Shown: piece by piece, positions 17,709 through 26,771 of the stretch
How the letters are laid out: the number at the start of each line of letters is the position of its first letter
Position numbering within the stretch: position 1 is the stretch's first letter
Assembly: GCF_006265095.1 (NCBI RefSeq)
Contig: NZ_VCNK01000004.1
Location: 1 to 64,000, forward strand
Length of the DNA: 64,000 bases
Reading direction: 5' to 3'
Origin: Phaeobacter sp. B1627
GTDB taxonomy: Bacteria > Pseudomonadota > Alphaproteobacteria > Rhodobacterales > Rhodobacteraceae
Notes under the pieces: model-generated
Database searches by the model: none
Told to the model about the DNA's origin: nothing
What the model saw: the letters and a program-made list of their open reading frames with translations, nothing else
Program-made: the position numbers and the translations under genes

Positions 17709-18604
17709 ATCGGTGGCCTGCGAAATAACGGCAGCAACAGCAAAGCGGCGATCAGCAGTAGGCCGCGTCCCAAATCCCGCGAATACAGCAGGGGATATGC
17801 CTGCCGCTCAAATGACGCACGGGTATTCTGGCGCAAAAAACCGGCCAGAGCGTCAGGCGAGTCGATCCGGAAAATTTCCCCGCCTCCCGCCGTCGCATGC
17901 GCCACCTGTGCCGGTGCTGGTGTCCCGAATGAGGCCAGTGAGAGCCGCGCACCGCGAGCCTCGATGACAGAGGCCAGTTTCAAGGTCTGTTCCGACAGCC
18001 CGGCACCGTCGCTCAGCAGGATGATATCGCCGGTCAGTGACTGAGTTTGTTCCAGGATGTTCAGGGCAAGCTGCAATCCTCGCTCCGGCCTTGATCCTGT
18101 ATCCGGCAAAATCCCGGATTGAATCAGAGACAAGGTCTGCCCCAATTGCATCACATCATGTGTGAGGTCTTCGGCGACATAGGCGTCTCCTGCATAAAGA
18201 ACCAATGCCCCGGGGCGGCTGCCCAGCGACGGCAACACAAAAAGGCCCAACGTCTGCATATTGGGCCATTGGGGATGGCCGGTCATGCTGTCAGAGACAT
18301 CAAGCACAAAGACCACGGCATCGAGGTTGCGAAAGGCCGGCGTATTCCGGCGTTCGACGGCCGGTCCCGCCAGCGCCAGTATCAGCAAGGTGGCGGAGGA
18401 GAAGACTGTCCAAAGTGTCCAGCGCCGCGTCACGCCCTGAACCTGTCCCATCGCTGTCAGTGCCTGCATCAGCGTCGGTGACACCGCGCGGTCCCAATCT
18501 CCCAGACGAGCCTTCTGACGTAGCAGCCACCAGCCAAATATCGCCATCGGACCTAGCGCCAAAAGCCAGTATGGCCGTAAAATCAGAAAGGGAAAATCCT
18601 GCAT
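17705..18604 (-). CDS. von Willebrand A domain protein, BatB/MxaL-like
   Basis: 299-residue membrane protein: two transmembrane segments near the start (about 10-27 and 62-80), a von Willebrand A domain with an intact metal site DVSDS at 102-106, and a C-terminal transmembrane helix. Start at ATG 18604 overlaps the stop of the upstream vWA gene. It pairs with the next protein as BatA/BatB or MxaC/MxaL do. Confidence 0.8.
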   Translation of the reverse strand: MQDFPFLILRPYWLLALGPMAIFGWWLLRQKARLGDWDRAVSPTLMQALTAMGQVQGVTRRWTLWTVFSSATLLILALAGPAVERRNTPAFRNLDAVVFVLDVSDSMTGHPQWPNMQTLGLFVLPSLGSRPGALVLYAGDAYVAEDLTHDVMQLGQTLSLIQSGILPDTGSRPERGLQLALNILEQTQSLTGDIILLSDGAGLSEQTLKLASVIEARGARLSLASFGTPAPAQVAHATAGGGEIFRIDSPDALAGFLRQNTRASFERQAYPLLYSRDLGRGLLLIAALLLLPLFRRPPI

Positions 18605-19572
18605 CACGCCATATCCTGTCGCAGGTGCCACAGAAGCAGAAGGAATGAGATTGCGGCAGGCCAGAGCCAAAGGGGCCGATAGACTTCGGCGGCAAGCCCG
18701 GCCGAGACAGTCGCCTCGAGTTGATCAATCGAATGGGTCACGGCCGCCAGATCAGCACTGGTCCGCACGCGGAAACTCTCTCCCCCGGACACGTCTGCTA
18801 TGGCGCGCAATGTGGCGGCATCGACGACACCTCGCTCTTCTTTTCCGGCGTCTTCCGTGTCTCTGGGACCCAGGGCGATTGTGTGGATGCGCACGCCGAG
18901 CGACGCGGCCAATTCAGCCACAGCAACGGGGTTGGTCGCACCGGCGTTGTTCTTGCCATCAGACAGCAGCACCACGACCCTCGTTTCGGCCTCGGAGTCT
19001 GCCAAACGCTTCAAGGCCAGCCCCAGACCGTCGGATATATTGGTCGCGCGCCCTGATATGCCGATCGTTGTTGCCTCGATCTGCTGGGCAACGGCCTCCG
19101 TGTCAAAGGAAAAGGGCGCGGCATAGTAGGCCTCGGAGCCAAAGACGATGAGCGCGACCCGGTCCCCTCCACGGCGGCGCAGGAAGTCCGCACCAATTTG
19201 CTGGACAGCCTCCAGCCGCGTGACTGGCGTGTCGTTCAACACGAAATCATCCCGAACCATCGAGCCGGATAGATCGAGAACCACTGCCAGATCCCGGCCC
19301 GACACCTTCAGCGCGGGCACCGGCGACAAGTCTTGTGGCCCTGAGAGCGCCAGAACCAGAAAGATCCAGACCAACCATGGTCTGAGATGCGCGATCCGGT
19401 CTCCGGATGGATAAATTGATCGGCGTTCAGTCGAGCGGGCAAGCAGTCTGTGAGCAACGCGGTCAGGTACAATCAGCGCGCGCCCCCGCCGATCCTGAGC
19501 GGGCAGCAACCGAGCGGCAAGAAACGGCAGCGGCAGGAGGCACAGCGCCATTGGGTCCGCAAGCTCAATCAC
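18604..19572 (-). CDS. von Willebrand A domain protein, BatA/MxaC-like
   Basis: 322-residue membrane protein with N-terminal hydrophobic segments (about 8-20 and 63-78), a von Willebrand A domain with metal motif DLSGS at 100-104 and the DGKNNAG loop, and a C-terminal transmembrane helix. GTG at 19572, overlapping the upstream gene by 8 bases, gives the usual BatA start; ATG at 19551 is possible. Works with the MoxR ATPase in families where that is known. Confidence 0.8.
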   Translation of the reverse strand: MIELADPMALCLLPLPFLAARLLPAQDRRGRALIVPDRVAHRLLARSTERRSIYPSGDRIAHLRPWLVWIFLVLALSGPQDLSPVPALKVSGRDLAVVLDLSGSMVRDDFVLNDTPVTRLEAVQQIGADFLRRRGGDRVALIVFGSEAYYAAPFSFDTEAVAQQIEATTIGISGRATNISDGLGLALKRLADSEAETRVVVLLSDGKNNAGATNPVAVAELAASLGVRIHTIALGPRDTEDAGKEERGVVDAATLRAIADVSGGESFRVRTSADLAAVTHSIDQLEATVSAGLAAEVYRPLWLWPAAISFLLLLWHLRQDMA

Positions 19573-19942
19573 GCAGAACCTCCTGAGCGAGGAAAGCCGG
19601 ATCTGGTTTGTCGCTTGGTCGGTAGAGTGCCATGCGCAGAGCGCCAAAACGGTCCGGGTGATATGTTTTCAATAGCTTGGCCAGTTCCAGCCGCGCTTCG
19701 TCTTCCGGCCGCGTCAGCAGGGCCGCGACTTGCTGTGTCAGGGACAGGGCTTGGAGCTCCGGCTTCGGTTTGCTGACTGCGCGGAGGAGCGAAGCGATAG
19801 CCAAAGCAACGAAGAGCGCCAGGCCGGCAGCAGCACAGGTGTCTGACCAAAGATTGATACTGGACTGTGTGGCGGACACCTCCGGCAGGTGAATATCATG
19901 TAGCCCAGCCAGCAAGGCATCCCTGCTGAGCGCGCTAGCCAT
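19565..19942 (-). CDS. DUF4381-like single-span membrane protein
   Basis: 125 residues with one transmembrane helix at about 35-55 and a cytoplasmic helical C-terminal half (LTQQVAALLTRPED...LLKTYHPDRFG). Placement between the DUF58 and first vWA genes is where DUF4381 proteins are found in MoxR/Bat operons. No catalytic motif. Confidence 0.7.
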   Translation of the reverse strand: MASALSRDALLAGLHDIHLPEVSATQSSINLWSDTCAAAGLALFVALAIASLLRAVSKPKPELQALSLTQQVAALLTRPEDEARLELAKLLKTYHPDRFGALRMALYRPSDKPDPAFLAQEVLRD

Positions 19943-20894
19943 GTCTCCGCCCCGCCGCAGATGAAGGTTGCTGGGTCATCGTCCACCCCGTGGCGATGTC
20001 ATAGGCCAAATCCGATGGGGCGGCGGAGGCTCTCAGGGTGATGCTGCTGTGGCCTCGAAGATCACTCAGGGCATTTGCAGCGGCGAAATCACGTTTCATG
20101 TGATGTGAAGACCGCACTTGCACCTGCGCCCAATGGCCGTTGTCGGTCTGGATGGGGTAGCGCCCTGTGGGCAGATTGAGGCTCTCTTCTATTTCCATCA
20201 GGCGCAAGGCCCGTCGTCGTGCCAGGTCTCCGAGCTGGTGGGCCAGATCCTGTCCGGGGCTATCAAAGCTTGAGGCGAGAAAGACATCCGCCCCCGGTGG
20301 GCAAATGCGCTCGATACGGGCCAGAGACTGATCCAGACCAGGCAGAGGTTGATGGGTCGCGTTGGCCTGTGCCACCTGGATCCGGCGCCGCACAGCACCC
20401 GCATGAGCGCGGCAGAGGCCACCGATCACGCCAAGCATCCCGCGCGCACGGGGTCTGGGCGCAACTGCAACCGCCTCAGCATCCGTCAGCGCGAGCAGTC
20501 CAACTCGCCCCCCGTCTTCCGCAATGCGCCAGCCGATCAGAACGAGCGCCTCCGCGGCGACGACCGAGAGAAACGCGCGGGAGATCCCCCACAGCATTGG
20601 ATGTCGGAAATCGGCAACAAGCAGAGCAACGCGATCTCGCTCCTCCTGAAACTGGCGCACGTGCAGGCGGCCGCTTCGGGCTGTGGCGCTCGGATCGATG
20701 TGACGCATATCATCGCCGGGTTGATAATCGCGCAGGTCCGCAATCTCCTGTCCCCGCCCTTTGCGCCGGGTGGCCCAACCGCCCGGCAAGGGGGACAGCG
20801 CGGGTTCGGTCGCGGCCAGTAACGCCAAAGGACGCAGCGCGATCAGATGGTCAGGCTCTAGTGCCACACCTGAGGCTTGGAGAGCGTCATTCAC
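19935..20894 (-). CDS. DUF58 protein, MxaS-like
   Basis: 319-residue protein with the DUF58 signature GQEIADLRDYQPGDDMRHIDPSATARS reduced to its key parts (RDYQPGDD, IDPS) at about residues 55-75, followed by a vWA-like region. It follows moxR with a GTGA overlap, as mxaS follows mxaR. The GTG at 20894 is chosen for that overlap. DUF58 proteins are MoxR partners; likely cytoplasmic. Confidence 0.82.
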   Translation of the reverse strand: MNDALQASGVALEPDHLIALRPLALLAATEPALSPLPGGWATRRKGRGQEIADLRDYQPGDDMRHIDPSATARSGRLHVRQFQEERDRVALLVADFRHPMLWGISRAFLSVVAAEALVLIGWRIAEDGGRVGLLALTDAEAVAVAPRPRARGMLGVIGGLCRAHAGAVRRRIQVAQANATHQPLPGLDQSLARIERICPPGADVFLASSFDSPGQDLAHQLGDLARRRALRLMEIEESLNLPTGRYPIQTDNGHWAQVQVRSSHHMKRDFAAANALSDLRGHSSITLRASAAPSDLAYDIATGWTMTQQPSSAAGRRHG

Positions 20895-21865
20895 AATGGC
20901 TCCACCCTGGCAAGAAGATCCGCGATGAGTTCTCTGGATTTGCGTCCATCCGCGACAGCCCGCCAACTCAACACCAACCTGTGGGCCAGAGCGTCCGGCG
21001 CGAGGTCCATCACGTCCTCGGGCAGGGCATGATCGCGACCATGCAGAAACGCCCGCGCTTTCGCAGCACTTGCCAATGCCAATGACCCACGCGGAGACAC
21101 CGGGTGTTCGATATCAGACGTGAGATCGCTGTAGCTCTCCGGGGCATCACGACGCGTGGCGGTGACCAGCCGCACGATGTAGTCGCGCAGTTCCGGGGCA
21201 AGATGGGTGCGCATGGCGGCCTGACGGGCGTCCTGCAGCGTCGCCATGACCATCGGTCTCTGGTTTGGTTCCGGCTCCCTTGTTTCGGCTTCAACGAGGT
21301 CAAGGATCTTGCGTTCGGTTTTCGCATCCGGAAGCTCCAACGCCACATGCAACAGAAAACGATCCAGCTGGGCCTCCGGAAGTGGAAATGTGCCTTCGTG
21401 TTCGATCGGGTTCTGGGTCGCGACCACGATGAAGGGAGAGGGCAGGCGCCGCGTTACATTGGCGACGGTGACCTGTCCTTCGGCCATGGCCTCCAGCATC
21501 ACAGATTGAACTTTGGGGGGCGCTCGGTTGATCTCATCCATCAATACGATGTTGTGAAAGATCGGGCCGGCCACGAATTCGAACAGGCCCTCTTTCGGCC
21601 GGAATACCGGTGTTCCGGTGACGTCGCTGGGCATCAGATCCGGGGTGCACTGGACGCGGGCAAAGCTGCCTTCGATGGCCGCCGCCAGATGTTTCACTGC
21701 GCGCGTTTTCGCGAGCCCGGGAGCGCCCTCGATCAGCACATGGCCACCAGCCAGAAGCGCAATCAGCAACCGTTCTATCAGCCGTTCGTGACCGATCAAC
21801 CCTTCTGCGAGCTGAGCCGCAAGAGCGTGAACCGTCTGAGGCGCTTGTTGTAGGGTGGTGGGCAT
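20891..21865 (-). CDS. moxR: MoxR/MxaR AAA+ ATPase
   Basis: 324-residue AAA+ chaperone ATPase. Walker A is GAPGLAKT (the MoxR variant), Walker B is VLMDEIN, sensor 1 in VVATQNP and an arginine-rich C-terminal lid are present. First gene of the seven-gene - operon. In mxa operons MxaR together with vWA proteins is needed to activate methanol dehydrogenase, probably by acting on metal insertion; with only xoxF visible here the same machine would serve a lanthanide enzyme. Confidence 0.9.
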   Translation of the reverse strand: MPTTLQQAPQTVHALAAQLAEGLIGHERLIERLLIALLAGGHVLIEGAPGLAKTRAVKHLAAAIEGSFARVQCTPDLMPSDVTGTPVFRPKEGLFEFVAGPIFHNIVLMDEINRAPPKVQSVMLEAMAEGQVTVANVTRRLPSPFIVVATQNPIEHEGTFPLPEAQLDRFLLHVALELPDAKTERKILDLVEAETREPEPNQRPMVMATLQDARQAAMRTHLAPELRDYIVRLVTATRRDAPESYSDLTSDIEHPVSPRGSLALASAAKARAFLHGRDHALPEDVMDLAPDALAHRLVLSWRAVADGRKSRELIADLLARVEPL

Positions 21866-22171
21866 GACGGGCTCCGTTCGGGGCTGCAGCTGCGGTTCAG
21901 TTTAGGGAAGGGCTGCGCCTGAAAGAATACCGTCCAAAGTCTCGGTTGACCTTGGAGTGCAGATGCGATGCTGCGCAACGTTCCAAACCGGAAACGGAGG
22001 ACGGGACCCACACCAGCCAAAATTGAGAGAGGATGGCCTGCGTGGATCCCTGCAAAGACATGAGGGTATTGCAATTTGTCCAAAGCACTTTCCGCAGACT
22101 GCTGTCTGGAGGTGTCTGCGGAGAAGGTCTCTTGCTGTCAGACTGTCGAATTCCGACACCGCCTGCCAGTC
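21866..22171 (-). promoter_or_regulatory. Gap between two-component system and moxR operon
   Basis: 306 bases with no supported gene, upstream of moxR. Two inverted repeats stand out: an 8-base stem at 22092-22099/22114-22121 with a 14-base loop, and TGTCG/CGACA around AATTC at 22144-22158. No T-run follows either, so they may be operators rather than terminators. The moxR promoter must lie here or further upstream. Confidence 0.35.
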
Positions 22172-22870
22172 TTAATTCCTAAGTGCCGAGGGTGGACGGC
22201 GCGGGGCAAGCCCGCTCAGACAAAACCCTTTGTGGCGAACCGTCTTGATTTCGAAACCAAAATTGAGTGGGGCGAGTTTTTTCCGAAGGTATCCGATGTA
22301 GACATCGACGACATTTTCGTTTCCTGCGCCTTCTTTCGCCCAGAGTGCATCAAAGATCATATTGCGGGAATGGGGCGTGTCGGGGCGTTCTGCCAGGAGA
22401 GAAAGCAGCTCATATTCGCGCTCTGTCAAAACGAGTTCACCTTGCGCATGGCGCAGGCTGCGGGTCTCGTCGCACATCAGGGCAGGATCGGGGCGTGCGA
22501 CAGGAGCGCGTCGTTCCTGGACACGCAAACGCGCAACCAGTTCGTCAAAGGAAAAGGGTTTGACAACGTAGTCGTCCGCTCCGGCTTCCAACCCTTTGGC
22601 GCGATGTTCCACGTCTGCAAGGGCCGATAGCACGAGGATCGGCAGGGTCACGCCGTTGCTGCGCGCCTCACGCACCAGATCAAGGCCGTTGTCATTTCCC
22701 AGCATCACATCGACAATCGCACCGGAAAAACGTTGGTTCCGGAAATGAGCCCGCGCCAGATCGGCCCGGTTCTCAGTTACGGTTTCATAGCCATGCAGGG
22801 CAAGGCCGCGCGCGAGCGCAGAGGCGATTTCCGGGTCGTCGTCGACAATCAACAGGCATCTGTCAGACAT
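22172..22870 (-). CDS. OmpR/PhoB-type response regulator
   Basis: 232 residues: receiver domain with phospho-acceptor Asp54 (VDVMLG), Thr/Ser switch in VLSALAD and Lys in VVKPFSF, then a winged-helix DNA-binding domain (TEREYELLSLLAE ... VVDVYIGYLRKKL). It overlaps the histidine kinase gene by 22 bases, so kinase and regulator form one unit. Placement just upstream of the moxR operon and within the xox/pqq locus suggests it controls those genes; target not visible in sequence. Confidence 0.92.
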   Translation of the reverse strand: MSDRCLLIVDDDPEIASALARGLALHGYETVTENRADLARAHFRNQRFSGAIVDVMLGNDNGLDLVREARSNGVTLPILVLSALADVEHRAKGLEAGADDYVVKPFSFDELVARLRVQERRAPVARPDPALMCDETRSLRHAQGELVLTEREYELLSLLAERPDTPHSRNMIFDALWAKEGAGNENVVDVYIGYLRKKLAPLNFGFEIKTVRHKGFCLSGLAPRRPPSALRN

Positions 22871-24552
22871 GTCGGGTCCTCCTCTTTGAAATTGGGCTCT
22901 TTGACATTTGGAGCGTGGAGATCCGGAACCGGTGATAGCGGCAACTGCAGCGTGATGTCACAGCCCGGATTTTTACCCAATGCGCGCGCGGCGGGGATGG
23001 GGCTCATCGCGTGAATGCGGCCGCCATGTGCCCCGATCACCCAAGCCGCTAGGGCAAGCCCGACACCAAAGCCCTGCGCTTTGTGACCGGCGCTCTGACT
23101 GAAGCGGTCAAAGATCTTTTCCTGATCGTCCTTGGGTATTCCGGGGCCATTGTCCCGCAGAGAAATCGCAACACCGGAAGCGGAAACCGTGCAGCTCAGG
23201 CGCATGTGTATGCCAGACCGAGCATGCCGGATTGCGTTTCGGATCACGCCCACGATCACCTGACGGATCCAGTTTGGGTCACACGTCAGCCGCACATCAG
23301 GTGGCGGGTCGGTGTCCAGCGTCATGCCGGCACTTTCGACCTCGGCCCGGATTTCCTGCAAGGTCGCCTTAATGATTTCGCTCAGCTCTACCGGGCGAGG
23401 GTCAAAGGCAAGTTGACCGTTTTCCGATTTGGCCACCCTGAGCAAATCGTCGATACGGCGGTTTAGCCGGGCGGCGCGGTTTTCAATGGTTGCAAAGGCC
23501 TGGGCATCCGGCCCGTTCCCCTGCTTGCCAATCTGTGCTTCCATCAGAATGACCGTCAGCGGCGTACGCAGTTCATGACTGACATCCGCAAAAAAGCGCC
23601 GCCGGTTCTCATCGATTTCTTCCAGGCGCTGGTTGGCGGCGCGCAATTCCTGCGTGCGCCTGTCAATCACTGAGTTCAGCTTGGACCATTCGGTCTCGAC
23701 GCGCTCCTGGCGCCGTGCCAGAGCCTGCGCCATACGGTTCGTGGCGGAGTACAATCGCCCGATCTCGTCTAGTCGGGTGACCGGAAGCGACAGGGAAAAG
23801 TCTTCAGAACCTATCTTTTGGGCTGCCGCGTGCAGTTTTTCCAGGCGGGAAAACTGAGGTCGGACCAGGGCAATATAGAAGAACAATACACCAAGAACGG
23901 AAAGCGCTGCAATCAATGCGGCTGTCACTGCCAGGCGGTGGCGCAGCGCTTCAATCCCCTGCAGCGCATTGTTGCGGAACAATCTTTCTGTGTTCACAGC
24001 TTGATTCAGAAGTGGATCAAAGCTGCCTGCGAAACTGTCCAGATGCGCCCTGAGCCGCGGGGCATCTCCATCCGGATCAGCCAGACCGACCAGTGTTCGG
24101 TGCAGCAGGGCCTCCATGCGGGCAAGCCCCAGCGATTGGGTGCCAAATCGTGATTGCTGATCAACGCCAATGCTGCGGGCGCTCTCGACCGCTTTTTCCA
24201 GATCTGACCGCAGGAACACAAAGACCTGTTCAATCCGGTCGGCTGTCGGCTGGATGCGCGCCATACGTTCGCCTGGTGACAGACCTGTCTGCACGCTCTC
24301 GGTGGCAATCACCAAAAAGGTTGAGATCTGCGTCGATAATGCGGAATAGCGTGTCATACGCTGCTCGGACGCCAACGCGGTTTCCAGACGCTTGGCCACG
24401 TCGGACATGCCGAAATACAGAACCAATGCGGCCACAATGGCCCCGGCGCTCAGAGCCGCCGCCCCGAGGCCAAGACGCATCCGCAATGACAGAGGTCGCC
24501 ACCGTAGGGCGCTCAGGCGGTGCGGGGGGTTAAGGATATTCGCTGCGATCAA
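22849..24552 (-). CDS. Membrane sensor histidine kinase
   Basis: About 567 residues if begun at the TTG at 24552; ATG 24480 (24 residues shorter) is possible. Two transmembrane helices (about 28-48 and 207-228) enclose a mostly helical periplasmic sensor of about 155 residues, then HAMP, a coiled coil, the phospho-acceptor His326 (DVSHELRTP) and an ATPase domain with N-box IRNAIRHA, DNGPGIP and GFGVGLA. Cognate regulator overlaps at the 3' end. Ligand unknown. Confidence 0.9.
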   Translation of the reverse strand: MIAANILNPPHRLSALRWRPLSLRMRLGLGAAALSAGAIVAALVLYFGMSDVAKRLETALASEQRMTRYSALSTQISTFLVIATESVQTGLSPGERMARIQPTADRIEQVFVFLRSDLEKAVESARSIGVDQQSRFGTQSLGLARMEALLHRTLVGLADPDGDAPRLRAHLDSFAGSFDPLLNQAVNTERLFRNNALQGIEALRHRLAVTAALIAALSVLGVLFFYIALVRPQFSRLEKLHAAAQKIGSEDFSLSLPVTRLDEIGRLYSATNRMAQALARRQERVETEWSKLNSVIDRRTQELRAANQRLEEIDENRRRFFADVSHELRTPLTVILMEAQIGKQGNGPDAQAFATIENRAARLNRRIDDLLRVAKSENGQLAFDPRPVELSEIIKATLQEIRAEVESAGMTLDTDPPPDVRLTCDPNWIRQVIVGVIRNAIRHARSGIHMRLSCTVSASGVAISLRDNGPGIPKDDQEKIFDRFSQSAGHKAQGFGVGLALAAWVIGAHGGRIHAMSPIPAARALGKNPGCDITLQLPLSPVPDLHAPNVKEPNFKEEDPTCLTDAC

Positions 24553-24852
24553 AGGTGTGGACCGAATTTAAGAACCGGGTGCGAACAGCCTAGACCGGCG
24601 GGTCGCAAAGCCGGAGTGAGACCAAAGGCTATGTTGACACGTTTTCAGGGAGCGGATTTTGGACCGCACACGCCCTGGGTGTTTCCTGTCAAAGCTTGCG
24701 TTTTATTGACGCAAAGAAAGCGGAAAATCTTAACCATTTCGCTCGCAATTTGGGCGGGAAGACCAAAAGTGGCTTGCTCTGACCCAAAGATAATAAGACA
24801 TGGCCGCTGCGGACTCTCATACTAAAGTCGTAACCAGTGAAAGCCATGTTTT
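24553..24852. other. Intergenic region with one inverted repeat
   Basis: 300 bases between the divergent kinase and the small gene at 24853. Apart from an inverted repeat TTGCGT/ACGCAA at 24696-24714 (7-base spacer), nothing was recognised. It should hold the promoters of both flanking genes. Confidence 0.35.
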
Positions 24853-25056
24853 ATGATTGAACTCCTCTTCGTTGTTTGCCTTTCCGGCCAGCCCACCGCC
24901 TGCTCCGAGCGGAGCATGGTCTTTGTGGATGTGTCACCACAGATGTGCCTTTTGGGCGCCCAACCTGAGTTGGCAAAATGGGTCAATACCCATCCACGAC
25001 ATGAAATCAAAAGTTGGCGCTGCCGGACGGTGAACGGAATTGAACAGGAAGCTTGA
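24853..25056 (+). CDS. Small conserved Cys-containing protein
   Basis: 67 residues with four Cys (9, 17, 32, 56) and no clear signal peptide or membrane helix beyond a weakly hydrophobic start (MIELLFVVCLSG). I recall similar short proteins, with CLSGQPTxC and GAQPxLAxW motifs, in other Rhodobacterales. Function unknown. It is isolated and convergent with the ABC permease gene that ends 21 bases later. No strong Shine-Dalgarno. Confidence 0.6.
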   Translation: MIELLFVVCLSGQPTACSERSMVFVDVSPQMCLLGAQPELAKWVNTHPRHEIKSWRCRTVNGIEQEA

Positions 25057-25076
25057 GACGCTCCGTTCCGGGCTGC

Positions 25077-25871
25077 TCAGCCGGTTTTTCGCTTCATGAG
25101 ACCGCGTGCGGGATCATAGCCCCATATTGCCATGCCGAGGAATACAGCGGTTGATGCGACGACCCAGATCAGGGCCGGCCAGCTGAAGTCGAGGTAAAGC
25201 AGGTAGCGGATCATCTCTACCGCATGGGTAAAGGGATTAAGGGCGCAGATGTCGCGCAGCAGGTCCGAACTTTCGGCCATTTTCCAAAGCGGATAGAGCG
25301 CAGAAGAGAGAAAGAACATCGGGAAGATGACGAAATTCATCACGCCGGCGAAATTCTCCAGCTGTTTGATGAAGCTTGAGAGTACCAGCCCAAGCGCGCT
25401 GAGCATCAGTCCGGCCATCATCAGGCCGGGGAGTACAGCCACGTATCCCAGCGGTGGCATTGTGATGCCAAACACCCCTGCAATAACCAGAAACGTATAG
25501 ACCTGCAGGACGGAAACGATCGTTGAACCGATCAGACGGCACAACAGCAACCACCAGCGCGGTAACGGGCTGGTGAGCAACAGGCGCATTGTGCCGATCT
25601 CGCGATCATAGACGAGACTTAGGGAACTTTGCATTCCATTGAACAACAAGATCATGCCGCACAGACCCGGCACGATATAGGTCTCGTAGGTGATATAGGT
25701 CTGATAGGGCGGCGTGATTGATATGCCCAGGGCTGCGCGAAATCCTGCTGCAAAGACCAAAAGCCACACCAACGGCCGCACCAGCGCGGCCAGGAAACGC
25801 TCTCGCTGATGCACAAAACGCAGAAAATCCCGTCCGACAATTGCCCGGAGCGCCCTGAACCATATGATCAT
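25077..25871 (-). CDS. ABC-2 type permease of the PQQ-associated ABC system
   Basis: 264-residue inner-membrane protein with about six transmembrane helices of the ABC-2 exporter type (motifs YDREIGTMRLLLTSPLPRWW and a GMQSS region). It fits the permease family (PedC-like) tied to PQQ-dependent alcohol dehydrogenases. ATG at 25871 overlaps the ATPase stop (ATGA). Partner binding and propeller proteins lie at 7014-9213. Exporter architecture together with a periplasmic binding protein is unusual; transport direction and cargo are unknown. Confidence 0.82.
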   Translation of the reverse strand: MIIWFRALRAIVGRDFLRFVHQRERFLAALVRPLVWLLVFAAGFRAALGISITPPYQTYITYETYIVPGLCGMILLFNGMQSSLSLVYDREIGTMRLLLTSPLPRWWLLLCRLIGSTIVSVLQVYTFLVIAGVFGITMPPLGYVAVLPGLMMAGLMLSALGLVLSSFIKQLENFAGVMNFVIFPMFFLSSALYPLWKMAESSDLLRDICALNPFTHAVEMIRYLLYLDFSWPALIWVVASTAVFLGMAIWGYDPARGLMKRKTG

Positions 25872-26590
25872 GAGCGATCTCCTGTCCGCAGAAGAAACCA
25901 CTCCTGCAACGGCAAGTCGCCTCGGATTTCACCGGCATATCCGTCTTCCAGAATTTGACCCTGATGCAACACCAGAAGATGATCGCTGTCGCGCACTTCA
26001 TCGGTCAAATGGGTGGTCCACAATACACTCATGCCCTGATCTGCCAAATCGTGCACATGATCGGTGATCGCCGCCCGGGCTGCTGCATCCAGACCAACGG
26101 TGGGTTCGTCCAGCAGCAAAACCTTGGGATCATGGAGCAGTGCGCGTGCGAGTTCAGTCCTGCGTCGGTGGCCACCATTCAGGTTTCGTATGCGTTCCCC
26201 TGCGCGCTCCAGCATGCCAAGGCGATCCAACGCGGCCTCGCTGCGGATGCGGATATCCTTGCGCGACAATCCATGTAGCGCGCCGAAATAGGCGAGGTTT
26301 TGGCGTACCGTGAGGTCCATGTCCAATGTCGGCTGTTGATAGACAACTCCCAATGCGGCCAGTGCGTTGCGGGGGCTATGTTCGAGGCTGTGACCGATGA
26401 GGTGGATTTCACCGTCACCCGGCGCGACCAGCAGACGTGTCAAAAGGGAAACAAGAGTAGACTTTCCGGCGCCATTCGGGCCCAGCAAAGCGCAGAACTG
26501 ACCTTTGGATACTTCAAAGGAGACGTTATTGAGCGCCGTTTTGGCGCCGTATTGAAATGACAGATTGCGCGCCTTCAAACCATTGATCAT
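25868..26590 (-). CDS. ABC ATPase of the PQQ-associated ABC system
   Basis: 240 residues with Walker A GPNGAGKST, Walker B VLLLDEPT, D-loop and switch His (TTHLTDE). The signature motif is LNGGHRRR in place of LSGGQ, a variation I associate with the PQQ-ABC ATPase family. ATG at 26590 is preceded by GGGAG; the TTG at 26608 would add six residues. Forms a pair with the permease that follows. Confidence 0.85.
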   Translation of the reverse strand: MINGLKARNLSFQYGAKTALNNVSFEVSKGQFCALLGPNGAGKSTLVSLLTRLLVAPGDGEIHLIGHSLEHSPRNALAALGVVYQQPTLDMDLTVRQNLAYFGALHGLSRKDIRIRSEAALDRLGMLERAGERIRNLNGGHRRRTELARALLHDPKVLLLDEPTVGLDAAARAAITDHVHDLADQGMSVLWTTHLTDEVRDSDHLLVLHQGQILEDGYAGEIRGDLPLQEWFLLRTGDRS

Positions 26591-26771
26591 CAAAATTCTC
26601 CCTGACAAAGCCTACAAAGCAAATTTGCCCGAGGGAACCGGTCAATGTGATCCCAGCGGAGGAGTTGCATGCGGGTCTCAGCCGGTCTGAAGCGCAGGAG
26701 GGTACAGCGAGTTACCGCCTGTGGTTCGCGCGGCACTTTAACCCTGAAATCCTGACTCACGCATTCATTTC

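Noticed and set aside
22092-22121. Hairpin after the response regulator as a terminator
   Set aside because: No T-run follows on the - strand; listed only as a possible operator in the gap.
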